NCBI GenBank assembly: GCA_903828955.1
Contig: CAIKOA010000030.1
Location: 1 to 64,000, forward strand
DNA length: 64,000 nt
Reading direction: 5' to 3'
Origin: an uncultured Microcaldota archaeon
GTDB lineage: Archaea > Micrarchaeota > Micrarchaeia > Anstonellales > Bilamarchaeaceae
Below are positions 1 to 7,922 of the stretch, in pieces (position 1 is the stretch's first letter; every line of letters begins with the position of its first letter). Both the position numbers and the translations under genes were made by a program. The notes beneath the pieces were generated by a model. It saw only the letters and a program-made list of their open reading frames with translations. It was not told where the DNA came from and did no database searches.

Positions 1-46
1 GCCGGCGCAACTCAACTTAGCAGGGTTTTTCTAAACGAGCCAAAAA

Positions 47-66
47 CCCCGCCCTTTAGGGCGGGG
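47..66. terminator. GC-rich hairpin, probable terminator or processing site
   Basis: CCCCGCCC (47-54) and GGGCGGGG (59-66) form a perfect 8-bp stem around a TTTA loop, preceded by an A tract and followed within 7 bases by a T run. It lies ahead of the first promoter and may end transcription entering from outside the window. Intrinsic termination in archaea depends mainly on T tracts, so the role is inferred. Confidence 0.45.
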
Positions 67-72
67 ATAGAG

Positions 73-113
73 TTTTTATACTTCACCTTCTTTATCTATT
101 CAAAGGTGTACAC
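73..113 (+). promoter_or_regulatory. TATA box and short leader, copy 1 of 3
   Basis: The TATA-like TTTTTATAC (73-81) lies about 37 nt before the ATG, followed by a pyrimidine-rich leader and the ribosome-binding motif AGGTG (104-108). Nearly the same 40 bases precede the next two genes, so promoter and leader were duplicated with the genes. The predicted transcription start is near position 103. Confidence 0.6.
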
Positions 114-560
114 ATGAACAAAGGAATGATCATGCTGGGATTGCTCCTAATCGTGGGGCTTTCCTTCGCAGTTCCAGTTCCGGGAGGAACTTGGCAATAC
201 CCGTGGCAGAATACGACCTTCCTGCACTATGCATGCAGTTATGCCTACGTGTCCTACTACCAGTATGCGCTGGCGTACAGCTACATGGCTCCATACGCAG
301 GGCCGTACCAGATGGCGAACATGTACAGCGCGCTTTACTACATGTTGGGCCATGCGCGCAGTTTGTATTATGACTACCCCGCCACGGTTTTCAAAACCGA
401 CATGCTCGGCTACAACAGCGACAACTCGCTGTTCAGCGGGATTTTCAACAGCGTCCTGCGCGCATACATTGCGCATGCGGACTCTGGCGCAAGGGCAAAC
501 ATCCTTAGCTTGCTTCAGAGCTACAACAGCAACTATCGCGACTGCATAAGCCCTAGTTGA
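114..560 (+). CDS. Small Tyr-rich secreted protein, tandem paralogue 1
   Basis: I do not recognise the family. The 148-residue protein begins with MNKGMIMLG and a hydrophobic segment ending near residue 20, a typical Sec signal peptide. The mature part is exceptionally rich in Tyr, Ala and Met with little charge. Two Cys are conserved in all three tandem copies: one near residue 41 and one five residues from the end in a YRDCIS context. They probably form a disulfide outside the cell. A block near the C-terminus (FNSVLRAY) is also conserved. The start follows AGGTG by 5 nt. The protein is likely extracellular or cell-surface; the function is unknown. Confidence 0.75.
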   Translation: MNKGMIMLGLLLIVGLSFAVPVPGGTWQYPWQNTTFLHYACSYAYVSYYQYALAYSYMAPYAGPYQMANMYSALYYMLGHARSLYYDYPATVFKTDMLGYNSDNSLFSGIFNSVLRAYIAHADSGARANILSLLQSYNSNYRDCISPS

Positions 561-627
561 GGTAGTTACTTAATTCTTTTTTCCTTTTTAATTTTCATTT
601 TCCCTAGTTTCGAGCAATAGAATAGCA

Positions 628-668
628 TTTTTAAACTTCACCTTCTTTATCTATTCAAAGGTGTACAC
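628..668 (+). promoter_or_regulatory. TATA box and short leader, copy 2 of 3
   Basis: TTTTTAAAC (628-636), then a leader almost identical to the one before the gene at 114, including AGGTGTACAC directly before the ATG at 669. The T/C-rich tract at about 571-602 just upstream is also repeated after the second gene and probably terminates transcription of the preceding copy. Confidence 0.6.
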
Positions 669-1118
669 ATGAATAAAGGAATGATTATGCTGGGGATAAT
701 CCTGCTTGCAGGGCTTTCCTTCGCAGCTGCAATACATTGGGAATACCCGTGGCAGGGGGCAGTCTCGCATAACTATGGCTGTAGCTTGTTTGATGAGTCT
801 TACTACCACTACCAGATGGCGTATGCATACATGTACGCGTATGCCGGGCCCTCAGACCTGACGAACATGTACTACGCTTTCAACCAAATGAACTACTTCC
901 GTTCAAGGATGGCGAGCCCGTATTATGACTATTACGCAACCATATTCAAGTCAGACATGCTCAGCTACAACGGCCAGAACTCACTGTTCAATGGGATTTT
1001 CAACAGCGTCCTGCGCGCATACATGGCGCATGCGGACTCCGGCGCAAGGGCGAATATACTTGCCTTGCTTCAGGGCTACAATGGCCTGTACCGCACCTGC
1101 ATAAGCCCAATAGGATGA
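669..1118 (+). CDS. Small Tyr-rich secreted protein, tandem paralogue 2
   Basis: A 149-residue paralogue of the gene at 114. It shares the MNKGMIMLG start and signal peptide, a WEYPWQ block after the cleavage site, a conserved Cys near residue 38, the FNSVLRAYMAHADSG block, and the final YRTCIS motif. Identity is highest at the two ends; the Tyr/Met-rich middle is more variable. Each copy has its own promoter, so it is transcribed separately. It is probably exported. Length and composition suit a small surface or secreted structural protein, but there is no functional evidence. Confidence 0.75.
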   Translation: MNKGMIMLGIILLAGLSFAAAIHWEYPWQGAVSHNYGCSLFDESYYHYQMAYAYMYAYAGPSDLTNMYYAFNQMNYFRSRMASPYYDYYATIFKSDMLSYNGQNSLFNGIFNSVLRAYMAHADSGARANILALLQGYNGLYRTCISPIG

Positions 1119-1175
1119 ATTCCCAATTTTTCCTTTTTAATTTTCATTTTCCCCTTTTCCAACCGTAGAAGAGCA

Positions 1176-1217
1176 TTTTTAAATTTCCCCTTCCTTGTAT
1201 ATTCAAAGGTGCACAAA
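1176..1217 (+). promoter_or_regulatory. TATA box and short leader, copy 3 of 3
   Basis: TTTTTAAATTT (1176-1186) followed by the diverged third copy of the leader, with AAAGGTGCACAAA before the ATG at 1218. The stepwise divergence suggests this copy is older or under different selection from the first two. Confidence 0.55.
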
Positions 1218-1688
1218 ATGAACAAAGGAATGATTATGCTTGGGATTCTCCTGCTTGCAGGGCTCTCCTTTGCGTTCATAGCCGGGCCGTGGCAGTATGA
1301 TTGGCAGAATTATGTTTCCTGGAGATATAATTGCCAGTTTTACGATGTCGGCTTGCCGCAGTATTCCCTGGCGAATTACATGTATGCGTACGCACAGCCA
1401 TATGTGCAGTACTCCCAGCTCGCTTCCATGAATAGCTTCCTGAATTACATGGGTATTGCGGATACCGGGATGATGGGGCATTACTATATCTCCCCATTTA
1501 GCGCCGACATGAATACGTACAACTCAAACAATGCCGCATTCAAGGCAGTCTTCAACGCAGTGCTCCGCACTTATTTGCAGCACGGGGGGAACAGCGAGTA
1601 TATCCTTGGAATGCTGAATGCATTTAACGGCAACTACGGGGAATGCATTTCAGAAGGGCCCTGGAGCACAGGAATCATAACCACCTGA
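1218..1688 (+). CDS. Small Tyr-rich secreted protein, tandem paralogue 3
   Basis: The most divergent of the three tandem copies, 156 residues. I chose the ATG at 1218 rather than the in-frame GTG at 1209 because it restores the MNKGMIMLG signal peptide of the other copies and its spacing from AGGTG. It keeps the W-x-Y-x-WQ block after the signal, the first Cys in YNCQFY, the FNAVLRTYLQH block and the YGECIS Cys near the C-terminus, and has a Gly/Ser-rich tail of about 12 residues. The mature chain is Tyr- and Met-rich. It is probably exported; function unknown. Confidence 0.72.
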   Translation: MNKGMIMLGILLLAGLSFAFIAGPWQYDWQNYVSWRYNCQFYDVGLPQYSLANYMYAYAQPYVQYSQLASMNSFLNYMGIADTGMMGHYYISPFSADMNTYNSNNAAFKAVFNAVLRTYLQHGGNSEYILGMLNAFNGNYGECISEGPWSTGIITT

Positions 1689-2113
1689 TCTTTTCCTTTT
1701 TATTTTCTAATTTTCCATCAAATCCAGTATTCGGATTCTTCTACGATCAGATTTTTCGAAGAGCGCGTCAACGGCCAGCCCCGCATGATCGCGCCTGCCC
1801 GGGCGCACGGTATGCGATCGAGCATGCGCAAACATGCGAGACAAGCCACCGCAGTGGCTCTGTCATTCGAAAAATACTCTCTGAACCTCCACGGATGCGC
1901 GAAAGCCTTGGTTTTTAGGCCATGGATAAAGCGCACCCACATTCCAGTGGCTTTCGCCTAAAGCCAATCTTCTCGGAAGCCACGGGCTTTAGCCCGTGAA
2001 GGTTCACAAAGTCGTGCCGTCTATTCACCCGTGCGCGATGAGCACCGTACTCTCACCGACTTTGCGATAAGATTAAATACATTTGAATAGAGAATACTAT
2101 TGTGGTGTAGACA
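1689..2113. other. 425-nt gene-free interval with hairpins
   Basis: I see no credible coding region; the short open frames here lack a signal or start context. It contains an inverted repeat ATTTTTCGAA (1751-1760) with TTCGAAAAAT (1866-1875), a small hairpin AGCCAC/GTGGCT near 1840-1858, and the palindromic element at 1882-2006. A TATA-like TTAAATACA near 2072 and GGTG shortly before 2114 serve the next gene. Confidence 0.55.
1882..2006. repeat. 125-bp palindromic element, IS200/IS605-end-like
   Basis: The ends are 13-base inverted repeats with one mismatch: TGAACCTCCACGG (1882-1894) and CCGTGAAGGTTCA (1994-2006). Inside are a second inverted repeat, GCGAAAGCC (1899-1907) with GGCTTTCGC (1949-1957), and a tight hairpin CACGGGCT-TT-AGCCCGTG (1981-1998). 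The string ending GGCTTTAGCCCGTG then GGTTCAC resembles, from memory, sequences found at the 3' end of tnpB genes and their guide RNAs. No transposase frame is present, so it would be a remnant or a non-autonomous copy. Confidence 0.4.
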
Positions 2114-3181
2114 ATGGCAGCCCGCTCAGAGCAACCTCACGCTAAAAAAGACGCAGAAAGGCCCGCAGATGCCCATGGAAAAGGCATTTCAGGGGAAGAG
2201 GGGAAGATTGCAGGGATAAGGAAACCAAAGCACAGGCTGAGGGGGATAAAGCTCGCGGCAGCCGCAGCAGCCCTCGCAGTGGGCCTTGCAGCAGCGCCCG
2301 CTTCTGCAAGGGCGGTCAGTTCAATTGCCGGCCCTCCTGAAATTTCCTTCCGCCAGGGAGCAACCACGGTTTCCGAGCCGGAAAGCTACTCAATCAACCT
2401 GCCGGACGAGTTTGCCGCATTCCCTAAAGCGGATTCCGTTTCATCCCGCGCAAAAGCGCTCGAGGAGAAAAGCAAGAAATTCCTGGTGGGCAACAAGGAT
2501 GACGGAACAAGCATTTTTCAAGTGATGGAAAACAACGCCTACCTCAGGATTTTCGTGGGAAAGTCCTCGGCCACATTCCGCCCGATGGGCTCCGAGGGCT
2601 TCATGCTGGAGTTCTCTTCTTATGAAATGCAGAACCCTGTTGCAAGAATGGAAAAAGGGAACAACGGAAAGGTAATACTGCACATTCTCGATGCAGGCAC
2701 GAACACCGACCTTACGCTTTCTTTTCCCCCCGGCGTGTCCTCCGCAGAAGAGGTGAAGGCAAAGGCCTATCACCAGGGGACGCAAGCCGGCTCAGGAGAC
2801 CTGGTCTCCAGGAACATATCCAACATAGTCAATGCAGGGGAGGAAATCCTCCAGAGCGAAAAACCGAAAACAATCGAAGAGGCGCGCGAAGTCTACAGCA
2901 GGATGGGCGCAGAGATGGTGAACCAATTGAGGGAGGACTATTCTGCCGCGCCCCCCGGGCAGGCAACAGAGCTCGCAAAGAGGGGACAGGCGGTGATCAC
3001 CGCGGTACTCCTGCGCATCTACGTTTCCAAGGACGAGAACGCATTGATGAAGCTCGACACGCTCCGCACAGACCCGACCATTGACAAGAATAAGCTCGAA
3101 AGCTTTGCCAGGGAAAACGGAATAATTGATGAATTCCGGAAAATCTGGCCGCAGTGCAGCGCCTCTTCCGAAGACCAATAA
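2114..3181 (+). CDS. Anchored or secreted protein of unknown family
   Basis: Not recognised. The 355-residue protein starts with about 45 charged residues, followed by one Ala/Leu-rich hydrophobic segment (about 46-66) ending in APASA. This could be a membrane anchor with a cytoplasmic N-tail or an export signal with a long n-region. The rest is soluble: a mixed section to about residue 215, then a helical section rich in Glu, Lys and Ala. The ATG at 2114 follows GGTG by 8 nt and a TATA-like box near 2072. It stands alone in its own transcription unit. Confidence 0.65.
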   Translation: MAARSEQPHAKKDAERPADAHGKGISGEEGKIAGIRKPKHRLRGIKLAAAAAALAVGLAAAPASARAVSSIAGPPEISFRQGATTVSEPESYSINLPDEFAAFPKADSVSSRAKALEEKSKKFLVGNKDDGTSIFQVMENNAYLRIFVGKSSATFRPMGSEGFMLEFSSYEMQNPVARMEKGNNGKVILHILDAGTNTDLTLSFPPGVSSAEEVKAKAYHQGTQAGSGDLVSRNISNIVNAGEEILQSEKPKTIEEAREVYSRMGAEMVNQLREDYSAAPPGQATELAKRGQAVITAVLLRIYVSKDENALMKLDTLRTDPTIDKNKLESFARENGIIDEFRKIWPQCSASSEDQ

Positions 3182-3225
3182 TTTATTATTTTTATGTTCT
3201 TTTATAATTTACATGAAGTGAAAAG

Positions 3226-3783
3226 ATGGAAATCCTATTCATAACCGGGAACGCGGGCAAGTTTTCCGAAGCCAAAAAGATTTTAAAGCACTTCGGTCTG
3301 AATATTGTCCAACGTGATTCCTTAATAGAGGAAATCAGGAGCGATTCAATTGAAGAAATCGCCTCCGCATCTGCGCAAGCCGCATATGCGGAATTCGGAA
3401 AGCCGCTTTTCGTCGAGGATTCCGGCCTTTTCATCCCTTTCCTAAATGGATTTCCCGGAGCGTATTCCGCCTGGGTTTTTCGGAAGGTTGGGAACGTTGG
3501 GATTCTCGCCCTTGCAAAGGGGAAGGAAGCGGAGTTCCGCACCTGCGTTGCATACGCGGACGGAAAAGAAGTAAAGCTCTTCACGGGTTCCGTGAAGGGA
3601 AGGATTGCCGAAGAAGCCCGGGGAAAGGGCGGATTCGGCTACGACCCAATATTCATGCCGGAAAAAACCCCGGGAATTAACCATTCCGGGGAAAAGACCT
3701 TCGCCGAGGCTCCGGAAATGAAGGATGCGCTCTCGCACCGGAAGCGCGCCCTTGAGAAGTTAGGTGCATACCTCAAAAGGTGA
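3226..3783 (+). CDS. ITPase / non-canonical purine NTP pyrophosphatase
   Basis: Ham1/RdgB family. It hydrolyses ITP, dITP and XTP to the monophosphates and so keeps deaminated purines out of nucleic acids. The 185-residue protein begins with the family's ITGNAGKFSEA motif (residues 5-15), has LFVEDSGLFI in the middle (active-site Asp), FPGAYSAW after it, and GGFGYDPIF plus a SHRKRAL tail near the C-terminus. This is full length for an archaeal member. A GAAGTG motif precedes the ATG. It heads a tightly packed operon with S15, S3Ae, a creatininase-family gene, NAC and mevalonate kinase. Confidence 0.92.
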   Translation: MEILFITGNAGKFSEAKKILKHFGLNIVQRDSLIEEIRSDSIEEIASASAQAAYAEFGKPLFVEDSGLFIPFLNGFPGAYSAWVFRKVGNVGILALAKGKEAEFRTCVAYADGKEVKLFTGSVKGRIAEEARGKGGFGYDPIFMPEKTPGINHSGEKTFAEAPEMKDALSHRKRALEKLGAYLKR

Positions 3784-3790
3784 ATAAAAA

Positions 3791-4246
3791 ATGGCAAAAT
3801 TGCATTCAAGAAAAAAGGGAAAATCCGGCTCTAAACGCCCGAAATTGACAGGCGCTCCGGAATGGTCCTCCTACTCAAAGGAGGAGGTAGAGGAGATTGT
3901 GCGCAAGCTTGCGCGCGAAGGCGTTTCGCCTACGAAAATCGGCCTCGTGCTCAGGGACCAGTACGGAGTCCCCCTGGTGAGCCGCATCATGGGGATGAAG
4001 ATGAAGGCGTTCCTCGAGAAGGAAGCATTAACCGCGAAATTCCCGGATGATTTGCTCAGCCTGATCAAGACCGCAGTCGGAATGAGGGACCACCTGAAAG
4101 AGTACCCGTCCGACACGCACAACCAGGTGAAGCTCCTGCACGTGGAATCCAAAATCCACAGGCTCGCAAAATACTACACTCGCATGAAGAGGGTCCCAAC
4201 AGGGTGGAAATATAATCCTGAAACGGCAGCCCTATTGATTAAGTGA
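3791..4246 (+). CDS. rps15: Ribosomal protein S15 (uS15)
   Basis: Small-subunit protein binding the central domain of 16S rRNA. The 151-residue length matches archaeal/eukaryotic S15, which carries an N-terminal extension of about 60 residues absent in bacteria; here it begins with a basic HSRKKGKSGSKR segment. The conserved core includes GVSPTKIGLVLRDQYGVP (about 45-62) and the helical block with HLKEYPSDTHNQVKLLHVES toward the C-terminus. It lies 7 nt after the ITPase gene and 12 nt before S3Ae, so it is co-transcribed with them. Confidence 0.97.
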   Translation: MAKLHSRKKGKSGSKRPKLTGAPEWSSYSKEEVEEIVRKLAREGVSPTKIGLVLRDQYGVPLVSRIMGMKMKAFLEKEALTAKFPDDLLSLIKTAVGMRDHLKEYPSDTHNQVKLLHVESKIHRLAKYYTRMKRVPTGWKYNPETAALLIK

Positions 4247-4258
4247 AGGTGCTCGTAA

Positions 4259-4858
4259 ATGGCAACAACTAAAGTTAAATCCAAAAGAACAATGGAGAAG
4301 AAAAAGGCAAAGGAATGGTACAAGGTAATTGCGCCTCCTGCATTCGACTCCCGCGAAATCGGGGAAGTCGTCTGCGTGGAGGAGCCCACCCTCATGAACA
4401 GGGTGATTTCCGTAAGCCTCATGGACATCAGCGGAAAAATGTCGCAGGCGAACATCTACACTTCACTTAAATTCCGCATAAAGGAAATTAAGGGGACAAA
4501 CGCCTACACCGAATTAATCGGGCACGAACTTGCCCCCGGCTACATCCGCACGCTCGTGCGCAGGAGAAAATCCGTCCTGCACACAGTAAGGGACATCCCA
4601 ACCAAGGATGACAAGGTTGTCCGCGTGAAGCTCATTTCCGTCACCCGCGACCGTGTAAGCGAAACAATGCGCAAGAACCTGCGCGTCGCAATAGAGGCCG
4701 AGCTCGCGGAAGCGGCGGTGAACGCAAGCTACTACGAACTCATGCAGGACATCCTTTTCGGAAAGCTCTCCACGAAGGTATTCAACAAGCTCAAGCAGAT
4801 TACTCCGATGAGCAGGGTTGAATTCCGCAAGACAGAATTGAAGGAGCAGTTCGAATAG
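4259..4858 (+). CDS. rps3ae: Ribosomal protein S3Ae (eS1)
   Basis: Archaeal/eukaryotic small-subunit protein eS1, 199 residues, full length. It shows the basic N-terminus, the KEWYKVIAPPAF motif (about 18-29), GKMSQANIYTSLKFRI, the LVRRRKS segment and the IPTKDDKVVRVK region typical of the family. It begins 12 nt after S15, and the creatininase-family gene starts 9 nt after it. S15 and S3Ae are frequent neighbours in archaea. Confidence 0.95.
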   Translation: MATTKVKSKRTMEKKKAKEWYKVIAPPAFDSREIGEVVCVEEPTLMNRVISVSLMDISGKMSQANIYTSLKFRIKEIKGTNAYTELIGHELAPGYIRTLVRRRKSVLHTVRDIPTKDDKVVRVKLISVTRDRVSETMRKNLRVAIEAELAEAAVNASYYELMQDILFGKLSTKVFNKLKQITPMSRVEFRKTELKEQFE

Positions 4859-4867
4859 TGATGCTGC

Positions 4868-5554
4868 ATGCATGCGGGCACTCTCAGCCATGAGGAATTC
4901 CAAACGGCCAAGAGGGGGAAGCCCGCAGTCATTGTTTTTGGCGCAATCGAGCCGCACGGAAAGCACCTTCCATTGGACACTGATTCAATAATCCCAATGG
5001 AAATTGTGCGCAGGCTCGAGAAAAAGGTTGGCGCAAACGCAATCTTCTTCCCTCCGGTGAATTATGGATATGTTTACACCCTGCGCCGCTTTCCGGGGGC
5101 AATAAGCCTCACTTCTTCCACGCTCCAATTGGTTGCAAAGGACATTTTTTCCGAATTATGCAGGGAGGGCTTTACCCGCTTCCTCATAATTATCGGGCAC
5201 GGAGGAAATACCGGCCTTGTGAAGAATGCATTGAAAGAGCTTTCGGATTCGCATAAATTCCGCGCCGCAGTTGTTGAATGGTGGAAGCTCACTGAAGTTG
5301 AAGCAGGGCACGCGGACGAGGTCGAGGCTTCGCTTGTGCTTGCGGCGGGCCATGCACTGCGCGCAAAACCAATCCAGGAAAAAAGCAAGAGGTATGTAGG
5401 AGAGATAGTTCCTGCCCCCGCCGACGCCTTTACTCCTTCAGGATATATTGGAAAAGTCGGAGACATAAGCAGGGAGAAAGGGGAGAAACTTTACGCGGAA
5501 ATAGTAACAAAGATGGAAAAAATGCTAGAGAAGGATTTATTGCTGGAGGAATGA
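4868..5554 (+). CDS. Creatininase-family metal-dependent amidohydrolase
   Basis: The 228-residue protein has the creatininase fold signature GAIEPHGKHLPLDTD (about 25-39), with metal-binding candidates Glu28, His30 and Asp39, followed by IIGHGGNTG and a later H-x-DEVEASL motif that usually completes the two-metal site. In archaea, family members include the deformylase ArfB of riboflavin/F420 synthesis; others act on creatinine-like amides. I cannot fix the substrate. ArfB is a reasonable guess because there is no creatinine pathway. It sits inside the S15-S3Ae-NAC operon. Confidence 0.82.
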   Translation: MHAGTLSHEEFQTAKRGKPAVIVFGAIEPHGKHLPLDTDSIIPMEIVRRLEKKVGANAIFFPPVNYGYVYTLRRFPGAISLTSSTLQLVAKDIFSELCREGFTRFLIIIGHGGNTGLVKNALKELSDSHKFRAAVVEWWKLTEVEAGHADEVEASLVLAAGHALRAKPIQEKSKRYVGEIVPAPADAFTPSGYIGKVGDISREKGEKLYAEIVTKMEKMLEKDLLLEE

Positions 5555-5558
5555 TTCT

Positions 5559-5903
5559 ATGGTTGGCGGAATGGGGGGAATGGACCCGAAGCAGATGCAG
5601 AAGATGATGAAGCAGATGGGGATAAATAGCCAGGAAATCGCTGCAGAGCGCGTCATAATCGAGGCGGGGGACGAGCGCATAACCATCGAGCCTGCGCAAG
5701 TGGTTAAAATTACGATGCAGGGGCAATCCTCTTTCCAGATTTCCGGGGTTGTTAAAACCGAATCAGCAACGCGCGAAGAAGACATCACGCTCGTAATGGA
5801 AAAAGCGAACGTTTCACGCGAGAAGGCAATTGCCGCGCTCAAGGCCAGCAACGGGGATATCGCAGAGGCAATCATCCAGCTCCAGAGCGAAGAGGGCCAA
5901 TAA
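5559..5903 (+). CDS. nac: Nascent polypeptide-associated complex protein (alpha-NAC)
   Basis: Archaeal homologue of the alpha subunit of NAC, which forms a homodimer at the ribosomal tunnel exit and contacts emerging chains. The 114-residue protein has a Met/Gly-rich N-terminus, the NAC beta-barrel domain (about 25-70, with ERITIEPAQVVKITMQG) and a C-terminal UBA domain (about 75-112, VSREKAIAALKASNGDIAEA). Length and domain order match known archaeal NACs. It starts 4 nt after the creatininase-family stop, within a mainly translational operon. Confidence 0.93.
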   Translation: MVGGMGGMDPKQMQKMMKQMGINSQEIAAERVIIEAGDERITIEPAQVVKITMQGQSSFQISGVVKTESATREEDITLVMEKANVSREKAIAALKASNGDIAEAIIQLQSEEGQ

Positions 5904-5947
5904 TTAATTGGATTCTTTTAAGAGAGTTTCAGGAGGAATACGAATTT

Positions 5948-6820
5948 ATGGGAGAAGGAAAAAGCCTTTCCAAGGCAATTCTTTTCGGGGAGCATTTTGT
6001 GGTCCATGGGACGCACGCAATAGGCGCAGCCCTCTCAAAGGAAATCCGCGTCCGCATTTCCAAATCCGATAAATTGAGCATAAACATCCAGACCGGGCAG
6101 ATTGTTCTCGATGCTTCGCGCAAAATTCTGGATTCAATGGATCTGCGCGGAAACTATTCCATAGAGGTGGATGCGGAAATCCCGAGCAGCGCAGGACTGG
6201 GCTGGAGCGCGGCCTACTCGGTTGCGCTTGCGCGCGCAGCCGCAAACGAAAAAGGCATAACTCTTACTCCTGAGCAGGCTTCCCAGTATGCGTACGTTGG
6301 CGAAAAGGTATTCCACGGAAACCCCTCAGGCTTCGATAATGCGCTCTGCGCACTTGGGGGCGCGCTCATGTTCAAGCGGGGAGAAAAACCGATTTCCGTA
6401 AAAATAGGCGCGCCTCTCCACTTAGTTGTCGCATACGTACCTCGCACAAGCGTCACACGGGACCTCGTAGCAGGAGTTTCGCGCATAAAGGAAGAGAAGC
6501 CGGAATTCTTCTCTTTGCTCATGAAAAAGGAAGAAGCGCTTGTCATGAACGCAAAGGATGCGCTTGCAAAAGGCGACATTCCTCTTCTTGGAAAACTGAT
6601 GGATGAAAACCAGGAATACCTCCGCCAGGTAGGGGTTTCCAACCCTGCCCTTGAAGAGATAATATCGCTTGCAAAGAAAGGGGGCGCAATGGGCGCAAAG
6701 CTCACGGGCGCAGGCGGAGGAGGGTGCGCAATTGCCCTTGCAAGGAGCAAAAACGATACCAAAACTATAATGCATGCTATAGGTACCAAGTACCTAGTTT
6801 TTGAGGCTCAGATAGGTTAG
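5948..6820 (+). CDS. mvk: Mevalonate kinase
   Basis: GHMP kinase that phosphorylates mevalonate to mevalonate 5-phosphate, the entry to isoprenoid and archaeal lipid synthesis. The 290-residue protein has motif 1 GEHFVVHG (14-21), the phosphate-binding loop PSSAGLGWSAA (79-89), the catalytic-base region GNPSGFD (Asp130), and motif 3 KLTGAGGGGC near residue 250. GNPSGFDN and the length favour mevalonate kinase over galactokinase or homoserine kinase. A strong AGGAGG site lies about 10 nt upstream. Later enzymes of the route are found at 41.5-43.1, 49.5-50.8, 53.2-53.7 and 55.0-55.7 kb. Confidence 0.92.
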   Translation: MGEGKSLSKAILFGEHFVVHGTHAIGAALSKEIRVRISKSDKLSINIQTGQIVLDASRKILDSMDLRGNYSIEVDAEIPSSAGLGWSAAYSVALARAAANEKGITLTPEQASQYAYVGEKVFHGNPSGFDNALCALGGALMFKRGEKPISVKIGAPLHLVVAYVPRTSVTRDLVAGVSRIKEEKPEFFSLLMKKEEALVMNAKDALAKGDIPLLGKLMDENQEYLRQVGVSNPALEEIISLAKKGGAMGAKLTGAGGGGCAIALARSKNDTKTIMHAIGTKYLVFEAQIG

Positions 6821-6859
6821 TTCAATCTAATTCAATTAGCCGCTGTTTTCTCTTCCAAT

Positions 6860-7516
6860 TCACTTCATTTTCGGAAGCCCAACCCTCTTGCAGCATTTCC
6901 TTATCGGGCATTCCGCGCATTTCGGATTCCTGGGGATGCAAAGAGTTTGCCCAAACGAGACCATTGAAATGTTGCATCTCTTCCAGAGCTTTTTCGGAAT
7001 AATCCTCATCAATTCAATTTCAGTCTCCTCAGGCTTCCGGGTTCTTACCCAGCCAAGCCTGTTCGAAATCCGGTGCACGTGCACATCCACCGCAATCGCG
7101 TCCTTCTCAAAAACCTGCCCGAGCATTACATTCGCAGTCTTCCTTCCCACTCCGGGAAGGGATGTAAGCCCCTCAAAGTGCGAAGGCACCTTTCCTTCAT
7201 GCTCAGAAATCAATTTCCTGCATAGCGCCTGAAGGTTGCGCGCCTTTGCGTGGTAAAACCCAACCCCATAGAGAATCTTCTCGAGTTTCCCCAAATCCAT
7301 TTCTGCAATCTCCAAAGGAGTTGAAGCTTTCCTAAATAGCCTTTTCGTAGCCCCAAGCGTGCTCTGGTCGCGGGTGCGCGCGGAGAGCATCGTGAAAACA
7401 AGCGCCTTGAACGGGTTGCAATTTATCTCTTCCCGCGCCCTCAGAACCGGGGCATCCCTCTCCGTGCCCTCTTTAAGCATTAAAGAAATCATTCTGGGCT
7501 TATCGCATCCTTCCAT
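6860..7516 (-). CDS. nth: Endonuclease III (DNA glycosylase/AP lyase)
   Basis: Base-excision repair enzyme acting on oxidised pyrimidines. The helix-hairpin-helix LPGVGRKTANVM carries the catalytic Lys126, and VDVHVHRI carries Asp144. Near the C-terminus four Cys in C-x6-C-x2-C-x4/5-C spacing form the 4Fe-4S cluster loop. The open frame extends upstream, but that part is Phe/Lys-rich, not conserved, and overlaps the preceding membrane-protein gene; the ATG at 7516 gives 218 residues, the usual size. It follows the gene at 7545-7922 by 28 nt and is probably co-transcribed. Confidence 0.93.
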   Translation of the reverse strand: MEGCDKPRMISLMLKEGTERDAPVLRAREEINCNPFKALVFTMLSARTRDQSTLGATKRLFRKASTPLEIAEMDLGKLEKILYGVGFYHAKARNLQALCRKLISEHEGKVPSHFEGLTSLPGVGRKTANVMLGQVFEKDAIAVDVHVHRISNRLGWVRTRKPEETEIELMRIIPKKLWKRCNISMVSFGQTLCIPRNPKCAECPIRKCCKRVGLPKMK

Positions 7517-7544
7517 AAAAACCAAAAAGGGAAAAAAGAAAAAT

Positions 7545-7922
7545 TTAGTCTTTTCCTGCTTCGTGGATTGCCTTAAGGGCAACAACCGCCGCAGCCGGTG
7601 CCGCAAATGCAGTCAGGTAGTAAAGAGTCCACCTCACCTGGTCTCCGATGTACGGAATCACGTAGGTGATGTTGCTGAGGCTTACCGCGCAGAAGAGGAA
7701 CGTGAGCGCGCCAAGGAGGAATTCCTTTATTTCCTTGTCGTCAATGTTCAATACCCCTACGATTACTCCCGCCGCTGCCAGGAAAGTTATTGAAGACACT
7801 TCAGGGACCATTGCAAACCCTGCAAGGATAGCGACTACTATTCCCACGAAGTATGCGGTCGGCCCGATCGTTTCTAAGCTTGATTTCATTCCCTTTTCGG
7901 CTTTCTTCATCATCTTTTCCAA
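7545..7922 (-). CDS. Small integral membrane protein, unknown
   Basis: Not recognised. The 125-residue protein has a short Lys-rich N-terminus and about four hydrophobic segments (about 26-44, 47-62, 68-88 and 95-117), so it is almost entirely membrane-embedded. A TATA-like TTTATAAA element near 7960 on this strand is consistent with a promoter. It is the first gene of a two-gene unit with endonuclease III, but nothing links their functions. Confidence 0.65.
   Translation of the reverse strand: MEKMMKKAEKGMKSSLETIGPTAYFVGIVVAILAGFAMVPEVSSITFLAAAGVIVGVLNIDDKEIKEFLLGALTFLFCAVSLSNITYVIPYIGDQVRWTLYYLTAFAAPAAAVVALKAIHEAGKD

Noticed and set aside
1643-1942. Open frames on both strands in 1.64-1.94 kb
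   Set aside because: They overlap the third Tyr-rich gene or the palindromic element, have no start signal, and no protein-like hydrophobic pattern.
1689-2113. RNase P RNA or SRP RNA in the large intergenic interval
   Set aside because: I found none of the conserved strings expected of either RNA; the hairpins are better explained by the palindromic element.
7517-7606. Longer N-terminus for endonuclease III
   Set aside because: Phe/Lys-rich, not conserved, and overlaps the upstream membrane-protein gene.
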